From assembly GCA_017629095.1 (NCBI GenBank), contig JAGBXW010000057.1, positions 1 through 63,738 on the forward strand: a stretch of DNA of 63,738 nt, written 5' to 3'. The first letter of the stretch is position 1, and every line of letters begins with the position of its first letter. This DNA is from Treponema sp. (GTDB lineage: Bacteria > Spirochaetota > Spirochaetia > Treponematales > Treponemataceae). Of the stretch, positions 35,025 through 43,613 are shown piece after piece. The position numbers were made by a program, and so were the translations under genes. The notes under the pieces were generated by a model. The model searched no databases, had not been told where the DNA came from, and was given only the letters and a program-made list of their open reading frames with translations.

Positions 35025-35242
35025 AAAAACTTCTGGTTCGATTTTTGTGTGTACTCATTCGTTTTTATCAAATCTGTATTTCACCACTTTTTCCTCCAAG
35101 TTGTAGATTCTATCCCACCTGTTCGTCTTATGCCTTGGAGGCAATTCAACGACATGGCCCTTTTAAAGGGTTTTATCTAGCAGTTAAACGAATATTGAGA
35201 TGTAATCCTTTTTGCAAAGGGGGATATGATCCTGTTCCATAA
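35021..35242 (+). CDS. yidD: Membrane protein insertion efficiency factor YidD
   Basis: 73 residues. [22 protein letters not shown] and [15 protein letters not shown] are the family signatures with conserved cysteines. The N-terminal amphipathic helix ([14 protein letters not shown]) attaches to the inner membrane, assisting YidC insertion. Overlaps rnpA by 4 nt. Confidence 0.94.
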   Translation: MKKLLVRFLCVLIRFYQICISPLFPPSCRFYPTCSSYALEAIQRHGPFKGFYLAVKRILRCNPFCKGGYDPVP

Positions 35243-35272
35243 GTTTAAACTGCTTTAGGAGTTTTATCTTTT

Positions 35273-37039
35273 ATGGAAAAAAACACATTGATTGCAATAG
35301 TTCTCTCTACTATTGTACTTATTACCTTTACTGTATTACAAACAGTAGTTTTCCCTCCCAAGCCTGCAGAGGAAATTGTAGTAGAACATGAAGTACCTCT
35401 AGCAACAGAAATTACTGAAAGTGAAGGTATTGCTTCTGATACTTTAGCAATGGCCTATCCAGATGATGAAGAATCTTTACAAGAAGAAGAAATTGTAATT
35501 CTTACCAACAAGGCAAAGATTACTCTTTCTAATCGTGGTGGAGACGTTATTGGCTATGAATTGCTGGAACATCGTGACGGAGAGTCAGGTGTAGATATGG
35601 CTGATAATGTTTCTCCCCAGAATAGAGCATTTTCTATTGCTTTTGGTGGTGCTGAAAATGGCATTATCCAGGATTTGTTCCACGTAAAAAAGATTGATGA
35701 TTATACTGTAGGTTTTTACAAAACATTCCAGGATTCAAGAAGTGGTGGAAAATATATTCTTGCAAAGCAGTATACCTTTAAACCAGATGATTATTTGTTC
35801 CGATTGGATGTAACTGTAGAAGGTTCTGATGGAATGAACAGACTTTCCTTTGGAGATGCAGCCTATACCATTAGAACATCACCACAAATTGGTCCTTTCT
35901 ACAATGCTAAGTCCAACAGATATGAAAACAGAACATTCATGTCTTTTGATGGAAGCAAGAAGAAAAAGCAGATTCTAAAAGCTGGTGAAACAAAGCTGTA
36001 CGAAAATGAATTTACCTGGACTGGTGTTGGTGGAAAGTATTTTGAGATTCTTGGTGTTCCTGTTAAGCCTGAAACAATGCTTGATGTACTCTACTCTACC
36101 AAAGTTGAAGTAGATGATTATGCAAATGCTCAGGTAATGCTTACAAGAAAGGCCATTATGGAGTCTTTTACTCAAGACTCATACTATTTTTATGTTGGTC
36201 CTCGTACAGAAAAGAACTTGAAGATTTACAATAATGCAGAAGAAAATGCTTGGGGTTTATCTAACTTAAAGTTGAACGAAAGCCTTGAGTCCACTGGAAT
36301 TTTATCTTGGCTTGAATCAATCCTCAAATGGTGTATGGAGTTGATTTATAAGATCATTCCTAACTGGGGTGTTTCTATCATCATTCTTACCATTTTAATT
36401 AAGATTCTTTTGTTCCCTCTTACAAAGAAAAGTTCCATGGGTACTTTGAAGATGCAGGAGCTTCAACCTAAAATTCAGGAAATTCAGGAGAAATATAAGG
36501 ATCAGCCAGACAAGTTGAATATGGAAATGTCTAAGCTGTACAAGGAATCTGGATATAATCCTCTTTCTGGCTGTTTGCCCTTGTTGTTACAGTTTCCCTT
36601 GATTTTTGCAATGTATAACTTATTCAACAACTACTTTGAGTTCCGCGGTGCAATGTTCATTCCTGGCTGGATTCCTGACCTTTCTATTGGAGATATTGTT
36701 CCTCTTCCTGGAAATTTACCTGTTCTTGGTAGTCAAATACATCTTTTGCCTATTATTTATTTGGCTTCACAGTTACTTTTTGGAAAGATTACCCAGTCAA
36801 GTGCTGCAGCTGGCGGTAATAATACCCAAATGAAGATTATGATGTATGGTATGCCCATTATGTTCTTCTTTATCTTCTACAATGCTCCAGCAGGACTTCT
36901 TTTGTACTGGACTGTAAGTAACATTTTACAGCTTTTCCAACAAATGATTATTAACAGAATGATGAAGGCAAAGCGTGCAGAAATGGAATTGAACAAGGCT
37001 GCTGAAAAAAAAGTTTTTGTTCCCAGAAAGAAGAAGTAA
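35273..37039 (+). CDS. yidC: Membrane protein insertase YidC
   Basis: 588 residues, the long gram-negative form. It has an N-terminal membrane helix (IAIVLSTIVLITFTVLQTVVF) and a large periplasmic beta domain (about 60-330). The conserved five-helix insertase core starts at NWGVSIIILTILIKILLFPL, with SSMGTLKMQELQPKIQEIQ as the cytoplasmic hairpin. The tail is basic (KKVFVPRKKK). It inserts and folds inner-membrane proteins, alone or with SecYEG. Confidence 0.95.
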   Translation: MEKNTLIAIVLSTIVLITFTVLQTVVFPPKPAEEIVVEHEVPLATEITESEGIASDTLAMAYPDDEESLQEEEIVILTNKAKITLSNRGGDVIGYELLEHRDGESGVDMADNVSPQNRAFSIAFGGAENGIIQDLFHVKKIDDYTVGFYKTFQDSRSGGKYILAKQYTFKPDDYLFRLDVTVEGSDGMNRLSFGDAAYTIRTSPQIGPFYNAKSNRYENRTFMSFDGSKKKKQILKAGETKLYENEFTWTGVGGKYFEILGVPVKPETMLDVLYSTKVEVDDYANAQVMLTRKAIMESFTQDSYYFYVGPRTEKNLKIYNNAEENAWGLSNLKLNESLESTGILSWLESILKWCMELIYKIIPNWGVSIIILTILIKILLFPLTKKSSMGTLKMQELQPKIQEIQEKYKDQPDKLNMEMSKLYKESGYNPLSGCLPLLLQFPLIFAMYNLFNNYFEFRGAMFIPGWIPDLSIGDIVPLPGNLPVLGSQIHLLPIIYLASQLLFGKITQSSAAAGGNNTQMKIMMYGMPIMFFFIFYNAPAGLLLYWTVSNILQLFQQMIINRMMKAKRAEMELNKAAEKKVFVPRKKK

Positions 37040-37072
37040 TTTGACCTTAGCTTAGAATAAAGGAGATATACT

Positions 37073-37774
37073 ATGGTATACGAATATGAAGGAAAAACTG
37101 AAAAAGAAGCCATTGAACTGGCTGCAAACGAATTGGGCTTGGAAAGAGACCAGTTTGACGTAGAAATTATTGAATCTCAGAAGACTGGATTTTTTAAGAA
37201 GGGATATGTAAAGATTCGAGTTCATACAGTGGATACACCTGAAACTGGAAATATGGAATTTGAGGGAGGAATGCCTAAATCTTCCAAAACTATTTTCGCA
37301 GATCCCCTACCCCAGGATGATTTTGAAAAAAAACTCATTGATTTTACTGCTTCCATGATTCGCAAGATGGGTTATGACGTTACAGTGGAAATCATGTTCA
37401 GGGAGGATCATAAGCTGGGAATTCGGCTTAATTCTTCTAAGTCTTCTATCTTGATTGGTCGTAAGGGAAAGAATCTTGATGCCTTGCAGTTGTTGGTGAA
37501 CGTATATGCTGGTCGTCTTGGTAGGGAAGATATTCGTGTAATTCTTGATACAGAAAATTATCGTATTCGCCGGGAAGAATCCTTGGTTCGATTGGCATAC
37601 AATACTGCAGATAAGGTACGCATGAGTCGCAAATCTGTGTTGTTAGAGCCTATGAATCCTTTTGAACGCAGACTCATTCACACAACTTTGAATGACATCA
37701 GTGATGTAGAAACAAAGAGTGAGGGAGATGGCTTGTACAAGCAGGTACGCATTATTTACAAGGGAATAAGATAA
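37073..37774 (+). CDS. jag: KhpB/Jag RNA-binding protein
   Basis: 233 residues. The Jag-N domain (about 1-50, YEYEGKTEKEAIELAANELGL then FDVEIIESQKTGFF) is followed by a KH domain with the GxxG-like loop (SILIGRKGKNLDALQLLVN) and an R3H domain (MNPFERRLIHTTLND near the C-terminus). It is a sequence-tolerant RNA-binding protein linked in other bacteria to cell-envelope control. Canonical position after yidC. AAAGGAGATATACT precedes the ATG. Confidence 0.93.
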   Translation: MVYEYEGKTEKEAIELAANELGLERDQFDVEIIESQKTGFFKKGYVKIRVHTVDTPETGNMEFEGGMPKSSKTIFADPLPQDDFEKKLIDFTASMIRKMGYDVTVEIMFREDHKLGIRLNSSKSSILIGRKGKNLDALQLLVNVYAGRLGREDIRVILDTENYRIRREESLVRLAYNTADKVRMSRKSVLLEPMNPFERRLIHTTLNDISDVETKSEGDGLYKQVRIIYKGIR

Positions 37775-37797
37775 TTTTCAATAAAACTGTAACAATA

Positions 37798-37837
37798 TCC
37801 ACTTTAAGTTTTTTATTGATAAAGTTTTAAGTGGATA
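37798..37837. other. Inverted repeat between jag and the next exported protein
   Basis: ATCCACTT pairs with AAGTGGAT across a T/A-rich loop. There is no T-run after it on the plus strand, so it is more likely a processing or regulatory element than an intrinsic terminator. Confidence 0.4.
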
Positions 37838-37851
37838 AGGCGGTTAATCTT

Positions 37852-38688
37852 ATGAAAATTAAAATGATAAACTTGTTAAAACATCGTACTTTTATCTTTT
37901 GTCTTTGTTTTACAACATTATTTTGTGGAACAGTTTTTTCACAATCTGCTGAAAATATTCCATCTGAGATTGAAGGTGAGATTTTTCAGCAGTTGATAGA
38001 AAAAGGTGAATATCGAACTCAGTATTTTAAAGAAAGCGGTAGAGATTTTATCTTATATCCAAATACTGAGTTAGGTTCACTTTTAAAAGAAACTTGGACA
38101 GAAAAAAAAGAACCTGTTTTTGTAGCTGAATCTCTCTTTTTGATTGAGAAACCAGCAGGTTCTGATTTGGAGGGATTTGATACAGAACTTATTTCTCAGA
38201 TTATGAGGTCAGTTTCATCAATGGAAGGAATTGAATATTATTCCAATAGTGAAAAAAAGATGAAGACCTTATATTTTCAGTCATATACTGTGGATAATCT
38301 TAAAGATAAAAATAGAATTACTGATAAGGTAGAAGGTTCGGCTGATAATCTTTCAATCTATGCATTCCAGGAAGATAGTTCCTTTGGTGATAATTATTAT
38401 CAAATAGATTATCGTCAGAGAGAAAATGAAGTTTCTATGGTGATTAGATTGGTGGAGCCCTTGAAATATGGACTTATTACTGCGGTAAAAGCTAATAATC
38501 TTGTGTTCAATATTGATGTACTAGATAAGGGAGATTATCTTGTAATGTATATTGGTGCAAAGGTTAGATTTCCAGCCATTAGTTTTTTGGAAAATAAATT
38601 AAATAAATCTTTTGGTTCACGAATTACAGCTTTACATGATTGGTTTGAAAGTAATTATATTTCAGCAAAAGAAGCTGAATTGAAATAA
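37852..38688 (+). CDS. Exported protein, possibly DUF6675 family
   Basis: 278 residues from the ATG at 37852 (AAGGCGG 8 nt upstream); a GTG at 37831 would only add seven residues. The N-terminal hydrophobic signal ([21 protein letters not shown]) ends in a cleavable site. The mature region contains [27 protein letters not shown] and [30 protein letters not shown] segments. These I associate with a treponeme-restricted periplasmic family (DUF6675), with modest certainty. Function unknown. Followed 14 nt later by the PPIase fusion. Confidence 0.65.
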   Translation: MKIKMINLLKHRTFIFCLCFTTLFCGTVFSQSAENIPSEIEGEIFQQLIEKGEYRTQYFKESGRDFILYPNTELGSLLKETWTEKKEPVFVAESLFLIEKPAGSDLEGFDTELISQIMRSVSSMEGIEYYSNSEKKMKTLYFQSYTVDNLKDKNRITDKVEGSADNLSIYAFQEDSSFGDNYYQIDYRQRENEVSMVIRLVEPLKYGLITAVKANNLVFNIDVLDKGDYLVMYIGAKVRFPAISFLENKLNKSFGSRITALHDWFESNYISAKEAELK

Positions 38689-38702
38689 CAGAGAGGTATA
38701 AA

Positions 38703-39728
38703 ATGACTAAGAATTTCGTGGCATTAGTAAGTGCCTGTATGATTTTAATAGGAGGATGTTCGTCCATGGAAAAAAAACCGAAGGTAATTGAAGGAAAGGA
38801 TGGGGTTTTTGCAATTATGGAAACCTCAAAGGGTGACATTGTTTTGGAGCTGCATTACAAGGAGACTCCCCTTACTGTAACCAACTTTGTTGGTTTGGCA
38901 GAGGGAACTCTTGATGCCACCAAGGGAAAGCCCTTTTATGATGGACTAAAATTCCATCGTGTTATCAATGACTTTATGATTCAGGGTGGAGACCCCAAGG
39001 GCAACGGAACAGGTGGTCCTGGATATCGCTTTGAAGATGAGATTGTAGAAACTCTCAAGCATGATGGCCCAGGTGTTCTTTCCATGGCAAATGCTGGTGC
39101 TGGAACAAACGGAAGCCAATTCTTCATTACCCATGTAGAAACTCCTTGGTTGGACGGAAAGCATACTGTTTTTGGTCGTGTTCTTGAGGGACAGGATGTT
39201 GTAAATAAGATTGCTCAGGGTGACAAAATCAACAAGGTGACAATTGTTCGCCAGGGTGATGAGGCAAGTAAATTCACTGCAACTCAGGCTGATTTTAACG
39301 GATTAAGAGAAAAGGTTGCAAAGGAAAACGCCGAAAAGAAAGCTAAGGAACAGGAAGCAATTATTGCATCCATTGAAGAGAAATTCCCTGATGCAACAAA
39401 GACTGCTGATGGTATCTACTATAAGGTAACAAAGGAAGGAAGTGGTATTACCTGTGGTGCTAGAAAGAATGTTTCTGTTCATTATACAGGATATTTCTTG
39501 AATGGACAGGTATTTGATTCTTCTCAGGGACGAGGTACCTTGGACTTTATGACTGGGGCTCACCAGATGATTCCTGGATTTGATGTAATGGTTCAAGAAA
39601 TGAAGGTTGGAGAAAAGAGAACTGTTGTGCTTCCTCCTTCCATGGCTTATGGTGATGCAGGTGCTGGTGGAGTTATTCCTGGCGGTGCTTATATTGCCTT
39701 TGATATTGAACTTGTAAAAATTAAATAA
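38703..39728 (+). CDS. Cyclophilin-FKBP fusion lipoprotein (dual peptidyl-prolyl isomerase)
   Basis: 341 residues. The lipoprotein signal ends LIGGC (Cys19). The cyclophilin domain (about 35-185) has [32 protein letters not shown] and [13 protein letters not shown] charged helical linker ([17 protein letters not shown]) follows, then an FKBP domain (about 235-341) with [34 protein letters not shown] and [10 protein letters not shown]. Both catalytic pockets look intact. It should act on protein folding in the periplasm. Such dual-family immunophilins (CFBP) are known in Treponema, which supports the organism call. Confidence 0.93.
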   Translation: MTKNFVALVSACMILIGGCSSMEKKPKVIEGKDGVFAIMETSKGDIVLELHYKETPLTVTNFVGLAEGTLDATKGKPFYDGLKFHRVINDFMIQGGDPKGNGTGGPGYRFEDEIVETLKHDGPGVLSMANAGAGTNGSQFFITHVETPWLDGKHTVFGRVLEGQDVVNKIAQGDKINKVTIVRQGDEASKFTATQADFNGLREKVAKENAEKKAKEQEAIIASIEEKFPDATKTADGIYYKVTKEGSGITCGARKNVSVHYTGYFLNGQVFDSSQGRGTLDFMTGAHQMIPGFDVMVQEMKVGEKRTVVLPPSMAYGDAGAGGVIPGGAYIAFDIELVKIK

Positions 39729-39745
39729 ATTTTTTTGGAGGCTCT

Positions 39746-41287
39746 ATGAGAAGGGTCAAGGGATTTGTATTTAAACGTGTTGCGTTTGTGCTCTTAGTTT
39801 CTTCTCTCGGAGCCTCAATCATTTTTGCACAAAATTCTAGTGGTAATTCTGTGGTAACGACTCCTTCTACGGGAGGAAGTGTTCAGCTGGCCCATAGCTT
39901 TTCTGGGAACTATACCTTGGTGGAACGTTCCAATTGGAGTCAGTATGTAAATGGTCGTTATATTGGTTTAACTAGCCGAGAAGTTCATGGATTTATGAAT
40001 CCTGTGGGAACTGGTTCTTGGCGTGGTCAATCAGGTACCGAATATACCGGAGACTTTTACGTTTTTCAGCAAACAAAACGAGATAGTCGAATAGCTGCAG
40101 CTGGAATTGATGATATTGCTCCTTCCACCTTTGTGATGCTAAAGGATGGAAGCATTCAGTTTACGGAAATGTGCTATTATCCCCAGCTACGGAATTTTCC
40201 CGTTTTTCCACAGGATAAAGTAAAAAAAGGTAGCCGTTGGCAAGGAACTGCGGAGCGAGTTGTAGATCCTCGTAACGATAAGCAATATACGGTTTTGGAA
40301 GTTCCTGTTGAATATGAATTTGTGGGGGAAGAGCTTTATGAAGGCTCCCCAGTTTATAGAATCAAGGCAAAATTTGCCACACGGTTTAATCGCTATAATC
40401 CACCGAGAATTATTGATAGCGAGCTGACTCAAGCTACAGGTACCCACGATGTGGATATACTTGTGGATAAAGAAACTTGTGCGGTAATGATGATTCTTGA
40501 TCGATTGGATGAGACTTTTACCTATCGTAATGGTGAAACCATTCGATACAAGGGAACAACCTCACTTTTTACAAAAATTCCTGTGCAGGTGGACAAACGA
40601 GAATTGTATGAGCGGGCTGTATATATTGCTCGTGGAGAGGAACCTCCAGCCAGTTCTAGTCTTACAAAAAAAGATGAAACTGGAAAAGCTACTGGTTCTT
40701 CAAAAACAGGTTCAACTGGAATGGGTTCTGGAGGAATAGGTTCTTCGGGAAGGGATTCTGTTGGGACTGGAGCTTCAGGGAATACCTCCTCTAAGACAGG
40801 TTCATCTGGTTCTAGCGGTGGAACAACTTCTTCTTCAACCCCTTCCAAGGACACAGGTAAGACAGGGCAAAAGCCTTCTTTGGATATACCTAGTTCCACT
40901 GAAGATGATGGTAAGGGATTGTTCCATGTGGAAGATACGGACAAGGGTGTGCGTCTTTCTGTGCGGGATTTGAAGTTTGTGGCCGACAGTTCTCAGCTTT
41001 TGCCCCAGGAAAAGGAGAGACTGGATGCTGTGGCTGAAGTGTTAAAATCTGTTCCTGATGGAACTTTCTTGATAGAAGGTCATACTGCAGCAGTTGGTCT
41101 TCCTGCGGGAGAACAGCAGCTTTCAGAGGAACGAGCTCAGTCGGTAATCAAAGAAATGGTGAAACGTGGCTTAAAAGAAGAACAATTTATGTTTAAGGGC
41201 TACGGTGGAACCCGTCCAGTGGGAGATAATAATACAGATGCTGGGCGGGCTGCAAACCGTCGTGTAGAAATTACGATTTTGCAGTAA
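39746..41287 (+). CDS. OmpA-family peptidoglycan-associated protein
   Basis: 513 residues. Signal peptide (VAFVLLVSSLGASIIFAQ) and a large N-terminal domain (about 50-290) with no recognised family. A Ser/Gly/Thr low-complexity linker spans about 305-380. The C-terminal OmpA domain spans about 400-513: FVADSSQLLPQEKERL, FLIEGHTAAVG and GYGGTRPVGDNNTDAGRAANRRVEI, the last shown here as its conserved diaminopimelate-binding region. It probably tethers the envelope to peptidoglycan. GGAGG lies before the ATG. Confidence 0.85.
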   Translation: MRRVKGFVFKRVAFVLLVSSLGASIIFAQNSSGNSVVTTPSTGGSVQLAHSFSGNYTLVERSNWSQYVNGRYIGLTSREVHGFMNPVGTGSWRGQSGTEYTGDFYVFQQTKRDSRIAAAGIDDIAPSTFVMLKDGSIQFTEMCYYPQLRNFPVFPQDKVKKGSRWQGTAERVVDPRNDKQYTVLEVPVEYEFVGEELYEGSPVYRIKAKFATRFNRYNPPRIIDSELTQATGTHDVDILVDKETCAVMMILDRLDETFTYRNGETIRYKGTTSLFTKIPVQVDKRELYERAVYIARGEEPPASSSLTKKDETGKATGSSKTGSTGMGSGGIGSSGRDSVGTGASGNTSSKTGSSGSSGGTTSSSTPSKDTGKTGQKPSLDIPSSTEDDGKGLFHVEDTDKGVRLSVRDLKFVADSSQLLPQEKERLDAVAEVLKSVPDGTFLIEGHTAAVGLPAGEQQLSEERAQSVIKEMVKRGLKEEQFMFKGYGGTRPVGDNNTDAGRAANRRVEITILQ

Positions 41288-41301
41288 GAGATGAGGAAAT
41301 T

Positions 41302-42099
41302 ATGAAGAACAAGAAAAATAATGAATTGGCAGTATGCGGTTTTGCAGCAGTGAAGGCTTTGGGAAAGGAACATCCTGAAAGTATTCGTCGTTTTTATTAT
41401 TCAGAGGAAAATTCCAAGAAATTTGGTGATTTGTGCCGATTCCTTGCTCAAAATAAGATTCCCTACAACATGGTTGAGTCTAAGGACTTGGAAAAATTGT
41501 GCGGTAGCGTTCATCATCAGGGTGTAGTGGCCATGATTGAAGAAAAAACTCCCCTACCCCTCACTGCTTCTATTACTGCTAGCTGGATTGAGTCTGGTGA
41601 ATCAGCTTTGTTACTAGATAGAGTTGGAAATGCCAATAATCTAGGAGCAATAGCTCGTAGTGCAGCCTTCTTCGGCATAAAAAATATTATTCTGCCTATA
41701 AATGAATCTCAAAGCCTTATTACAACAAGTACCTACAGAGTAGCTCAAGGTGGAATGGAATATGTAAATATGTATTCTATTCGCTCTGTTGTACGACTTT
41801 TGCAGGATATGAAGGACAAAATGTATCGAATTGGTACAGATGTTCGAGCTTCCACTCCCCTATCTCAGGTGAACAAGGGACGGAATAAAAAACCTGTTCT
41901 TGTGGTGCTGGGAAATGAGGAACATGGAATCTCTCAGGTAGTAAAAGATAATTGTGATTGCTTGGTGGTGATTCCATCTGCTTTCAGCATGAGTCAAGGT
42001 CAGGGAAAGGGAGCTTCTAATCCTGATTCATGGCCAGTGGAAAGTCTGAATGTTGCTCAGGCTTCTGCCATTATTTTGTACGAGATAACAAAGAAATAA
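41302..42099 (+). CDS. TrmH/SpoU-family RNA 2'-O-methyltransferase
   Basis: 265 residues. It has an N-terminal substrate-binding region (VCGFAAVKALGKEHPESIRRFYY, split at the family's L30e-like start). The knotted SPOUT domain shows LLLDRVGNANNLGAIARSAAFFG (motif 1), VVLGNEEHGIS (motif 2) and IPSAFSMSQ..ESLNVAQASAIILYE (motif 3). It methylates ribose in rRNA or tRNA; the target cannot be told from sequence. Motif 3 has an inserted GQGKGASNPDSWPV stretch between SAFSMSQ and ESLNVA. Confidence 0.85.
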   Translation: MKNKKNNELAVCGFAAVKALGKEHPESIRRFYYSEENSKKFGDLCRFLAQNKIPYNMVESKDLEKLCGSVHHQGVVAMIEEKTPLPLTASITASWIESGESALLLDRVGNANNLGAIARSAAFFGIKNIILPINESQSLITTSTYRVAQGGMEYVNMYSIRSVVRLLQDMKDKMYRIGTDVRASTPLSQVNKGRNKKPVLVVLGNEEHGISQVVKDNCDCLVVIPSAFSMSQGQGKGASNPDSWPVESLNVAQASAIILYEITKK

Positions 42100-42110
42100 G
42101 GAGATTTTAT

Positions 42111-42932
42111 ATGAATTTCTTAAATAAAATTAAAATAAAGGTGGTAGTTTGTTTAATGCTTCTTTGTGGAGCTTCATCTACCTTTGCAGGAATTGGCGAT
42201 TTTTTTGAAGGAAAATCTGGTGTTTTTACCCTTGATCCAGTGTACGATGGAATTATCGGTGGTGGTGGTCTCGCCTTAACTGGAGGTTTATTTATCTATG
42301 ATTTTTTTGCACCAGTTCCTGAGTTTGATGGAGTTGTACTAAACAAAGATGAGGTGAATCCCTTTGACCGCTGGGCCATGAGACCTTATTCAAAGCCCTT
42401 GCACATTACAGGTACAGTAACAGAGGTTTTATCTATGGCTGCTCCGCTGGCTCTTATTGCCACAGATAAAAATGAGTGGGGAATTTGGGCAGTGATGTAT
42501 GCAGAATCAGTTTTGTGGGCAAACGGATTAAAAGAAGCATTGAAATTTAGTGTACAGCGGGAGCGACCTTACATGTATTTTGATGGGGCTCCTCAAGATA
42601 AAATTGATGATGGTGACTATCTAAAATCTTTTCCCTCAGGACACACCACAATGGCTTTTAATGGTGCTGTCTTTGCAAGCTACACCTTTTCCAAATATTT
42701 CCCTGAGTCAAAGTGGAAAATTCCTGTTATTGCAGGTAGTCTCACCTTTGCTACAGCAACTGCTGTTCAGCGAATTCTCAGCGGAAACCACTTTGTGACA
42801 GATGTGTTGGCAGGAGCAGCTATTGGTAGCTTTACTGGATTTATGGTGCCCTTCCTGCACACATTACCCAAAAGGGATAATCTAGAAATTGCTGTTGCTC
42901 CAACTGGATTTTACCTTCAGTATCGATACTAG
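42111..42932 (+). CDS. PAP2-family membrane phosphatase
   Basis: 273 residues from the ATG at 42111 (AAGGAG 8 nt upstream); a longer frame into the methyltransferase gene is rejected. Signal-like N-terminus. The three PAP2 motifs are present: KFSVQRERPYMY (KxxxxxxRP), SFPSGHTTMAF (PSGH) and RILSGNHFVTDVLAG (SRxxxxxHxxxD-like, with H and D). It dephosphorylates a lipid or lipid carrier at the inner membrane, such as undecaprenyl or phosphatidylglycerol phosphate, or lipid A; which one is open. Confidence 0.85.
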   Translation: MNFLNKIKIKVVVCLMLLCGASSTFAGIGDFFEGKSGVFTLDPVYDGIIGGGGLALTGGLFIYDFFAPVPEFDGVVLNKDEVNPFDRWAMRPYSKPLHITGTVTEVLSMAAPLALIATDKNEWGIWAVMYAESVLWANGLKEALKFSVQRERPYMYFDGAPQDKIDDGDYLKSFPSGHTTMAFNGAVFASYTFSKYFPESKWKIPVIAGSLTFATATAVQRILSGNHFVTDVLAGAAIGSFTGFMVPFLHTLPKRDNLEIAVAPTGFYLQYRY

Positions 42933-42941
42933 AGGTTGTGG

Positions 42942-42975
42942 GGGGAGTATTGATTCTAAAAACTTGAGACTCCCC
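42942..42975. terminator. Inverted repeat between convergent PAP2 and Rrf2 genes
   Basis: GGGGAGT (42942-42948) pairs with ACTCCCC (42969-42975). No long T-run on either side, so only a weak terminator candidate. The adjoining minus strand carries GGGTAGGGTAGGGG (three G-tracts). Confidence 0.4.
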
Positions 42976-42984
42976 TACCCTACC

Positions 42985-43404
42985 CTACGGTGTTAATGGC
43001 TCCTGATTAACTAAATCTTCCAAAGTAAACTTATCTACATACTCTTCGATTACCTTATACAAGCCTTTCCAGAAAGGTAAGGTTTTACAAACTCCTAAAC
43101 GTTCACAGGGCATATCAGGATTTTCTAAGCAAGCAACGGGAGCTAGAGGTCCCTCTGTAAGTCGTAATATTTCTCCTACAGAATATTTTGCTGGTGGGCG
43201 TGATAACTTGTATCCTCCCTGTTGACCTCGAATGCTTATAAGTAATCCGTGCTTACTTAAAAGAGAAGCAATTTGTTCCAAGTATTTTACAGAGATTTCC
43301 TGACGGGCAGAAATATCTTTTAAAGCTATATATTGATTTTGACTGTGAATCGCCAAGTCTATCATAAATCTGAGGGCGTAACGACCGCGTGTTGATATTT
43401 TCAT
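42985..43404 (-). CDS. Rrf2-family transcriptional regulator with three conserved-type cysteines
   Basis: 139 residues. Winged HTH: STRGRYALRFMIDLA, ISARQEISVKYLEQIASLLSKHGLL and GGYKLSRPPAKYSVGEIL. Cysteines in VACLENPDMPCERLGVC (C-x7-C-x5-C) lie where IscR-like members bind an Fe-S cluster (usually C-x5-C-x5/7-C), so iron, redox or NO sensing is plausible. Downstream of the dat-ddc operon but cut off from it by a terminator. Target genes unknown. Confidence 0.85.
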   Translation of the reverse strand: MKISTRGRYALRFMIDLAIHSQNQYIALKDISARQEISVKYLEQIASLLSKHGLLISIRGQQGGYKLSRPPAKYSVGEILRLTEGPLAPVACLENPDMPCERLGVCKTLPFWKGLYKVIEEYVDKFTLEDLVNQEPLTP

Positions 43405-43483
43405 AGTATTCCTCTAGGAAAATATACCAAAGAAAATTCTTCTCGTCAATCTTTCAAATAAAATGAATAAGTGGAAAAAATAT

Positions 43484-43525
43484 AAAAAAGCTGTGGAAAA
43501 GTGGTAGTTTTCCCACAGCTTTTTT
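43484..43525. terminator. Terminator after the dat-ddc operon
   Basis: AAAAAAGCTGTGG (43484-43496) pairs with CCACAGCTTTTTT (43513-43525), with a further AAAA/TTTT extension across one bulged base. T-run on the minus strand after the stem, so it ends the decarboxylase transcript; symmetric enough to work both ways. Confidence 0.8.
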
Positions 43526-43613
43526 CGTGTTATGTACAAGTTTTACCTATTTATCAACAAGTTTTCCACAAGAAAAACTTGCAACTAAGAAAAACTTTTT
43601 ATTAAACTATAAG

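Noticed and set aside
42970..42985. G-quadruplex or telomere-like repeat on the minus strand
   Set aside because: Only three G-tracts (GGGTAGGGTAGGGG); a fourth needed for an intramolecular quadruplex is missing nearby.
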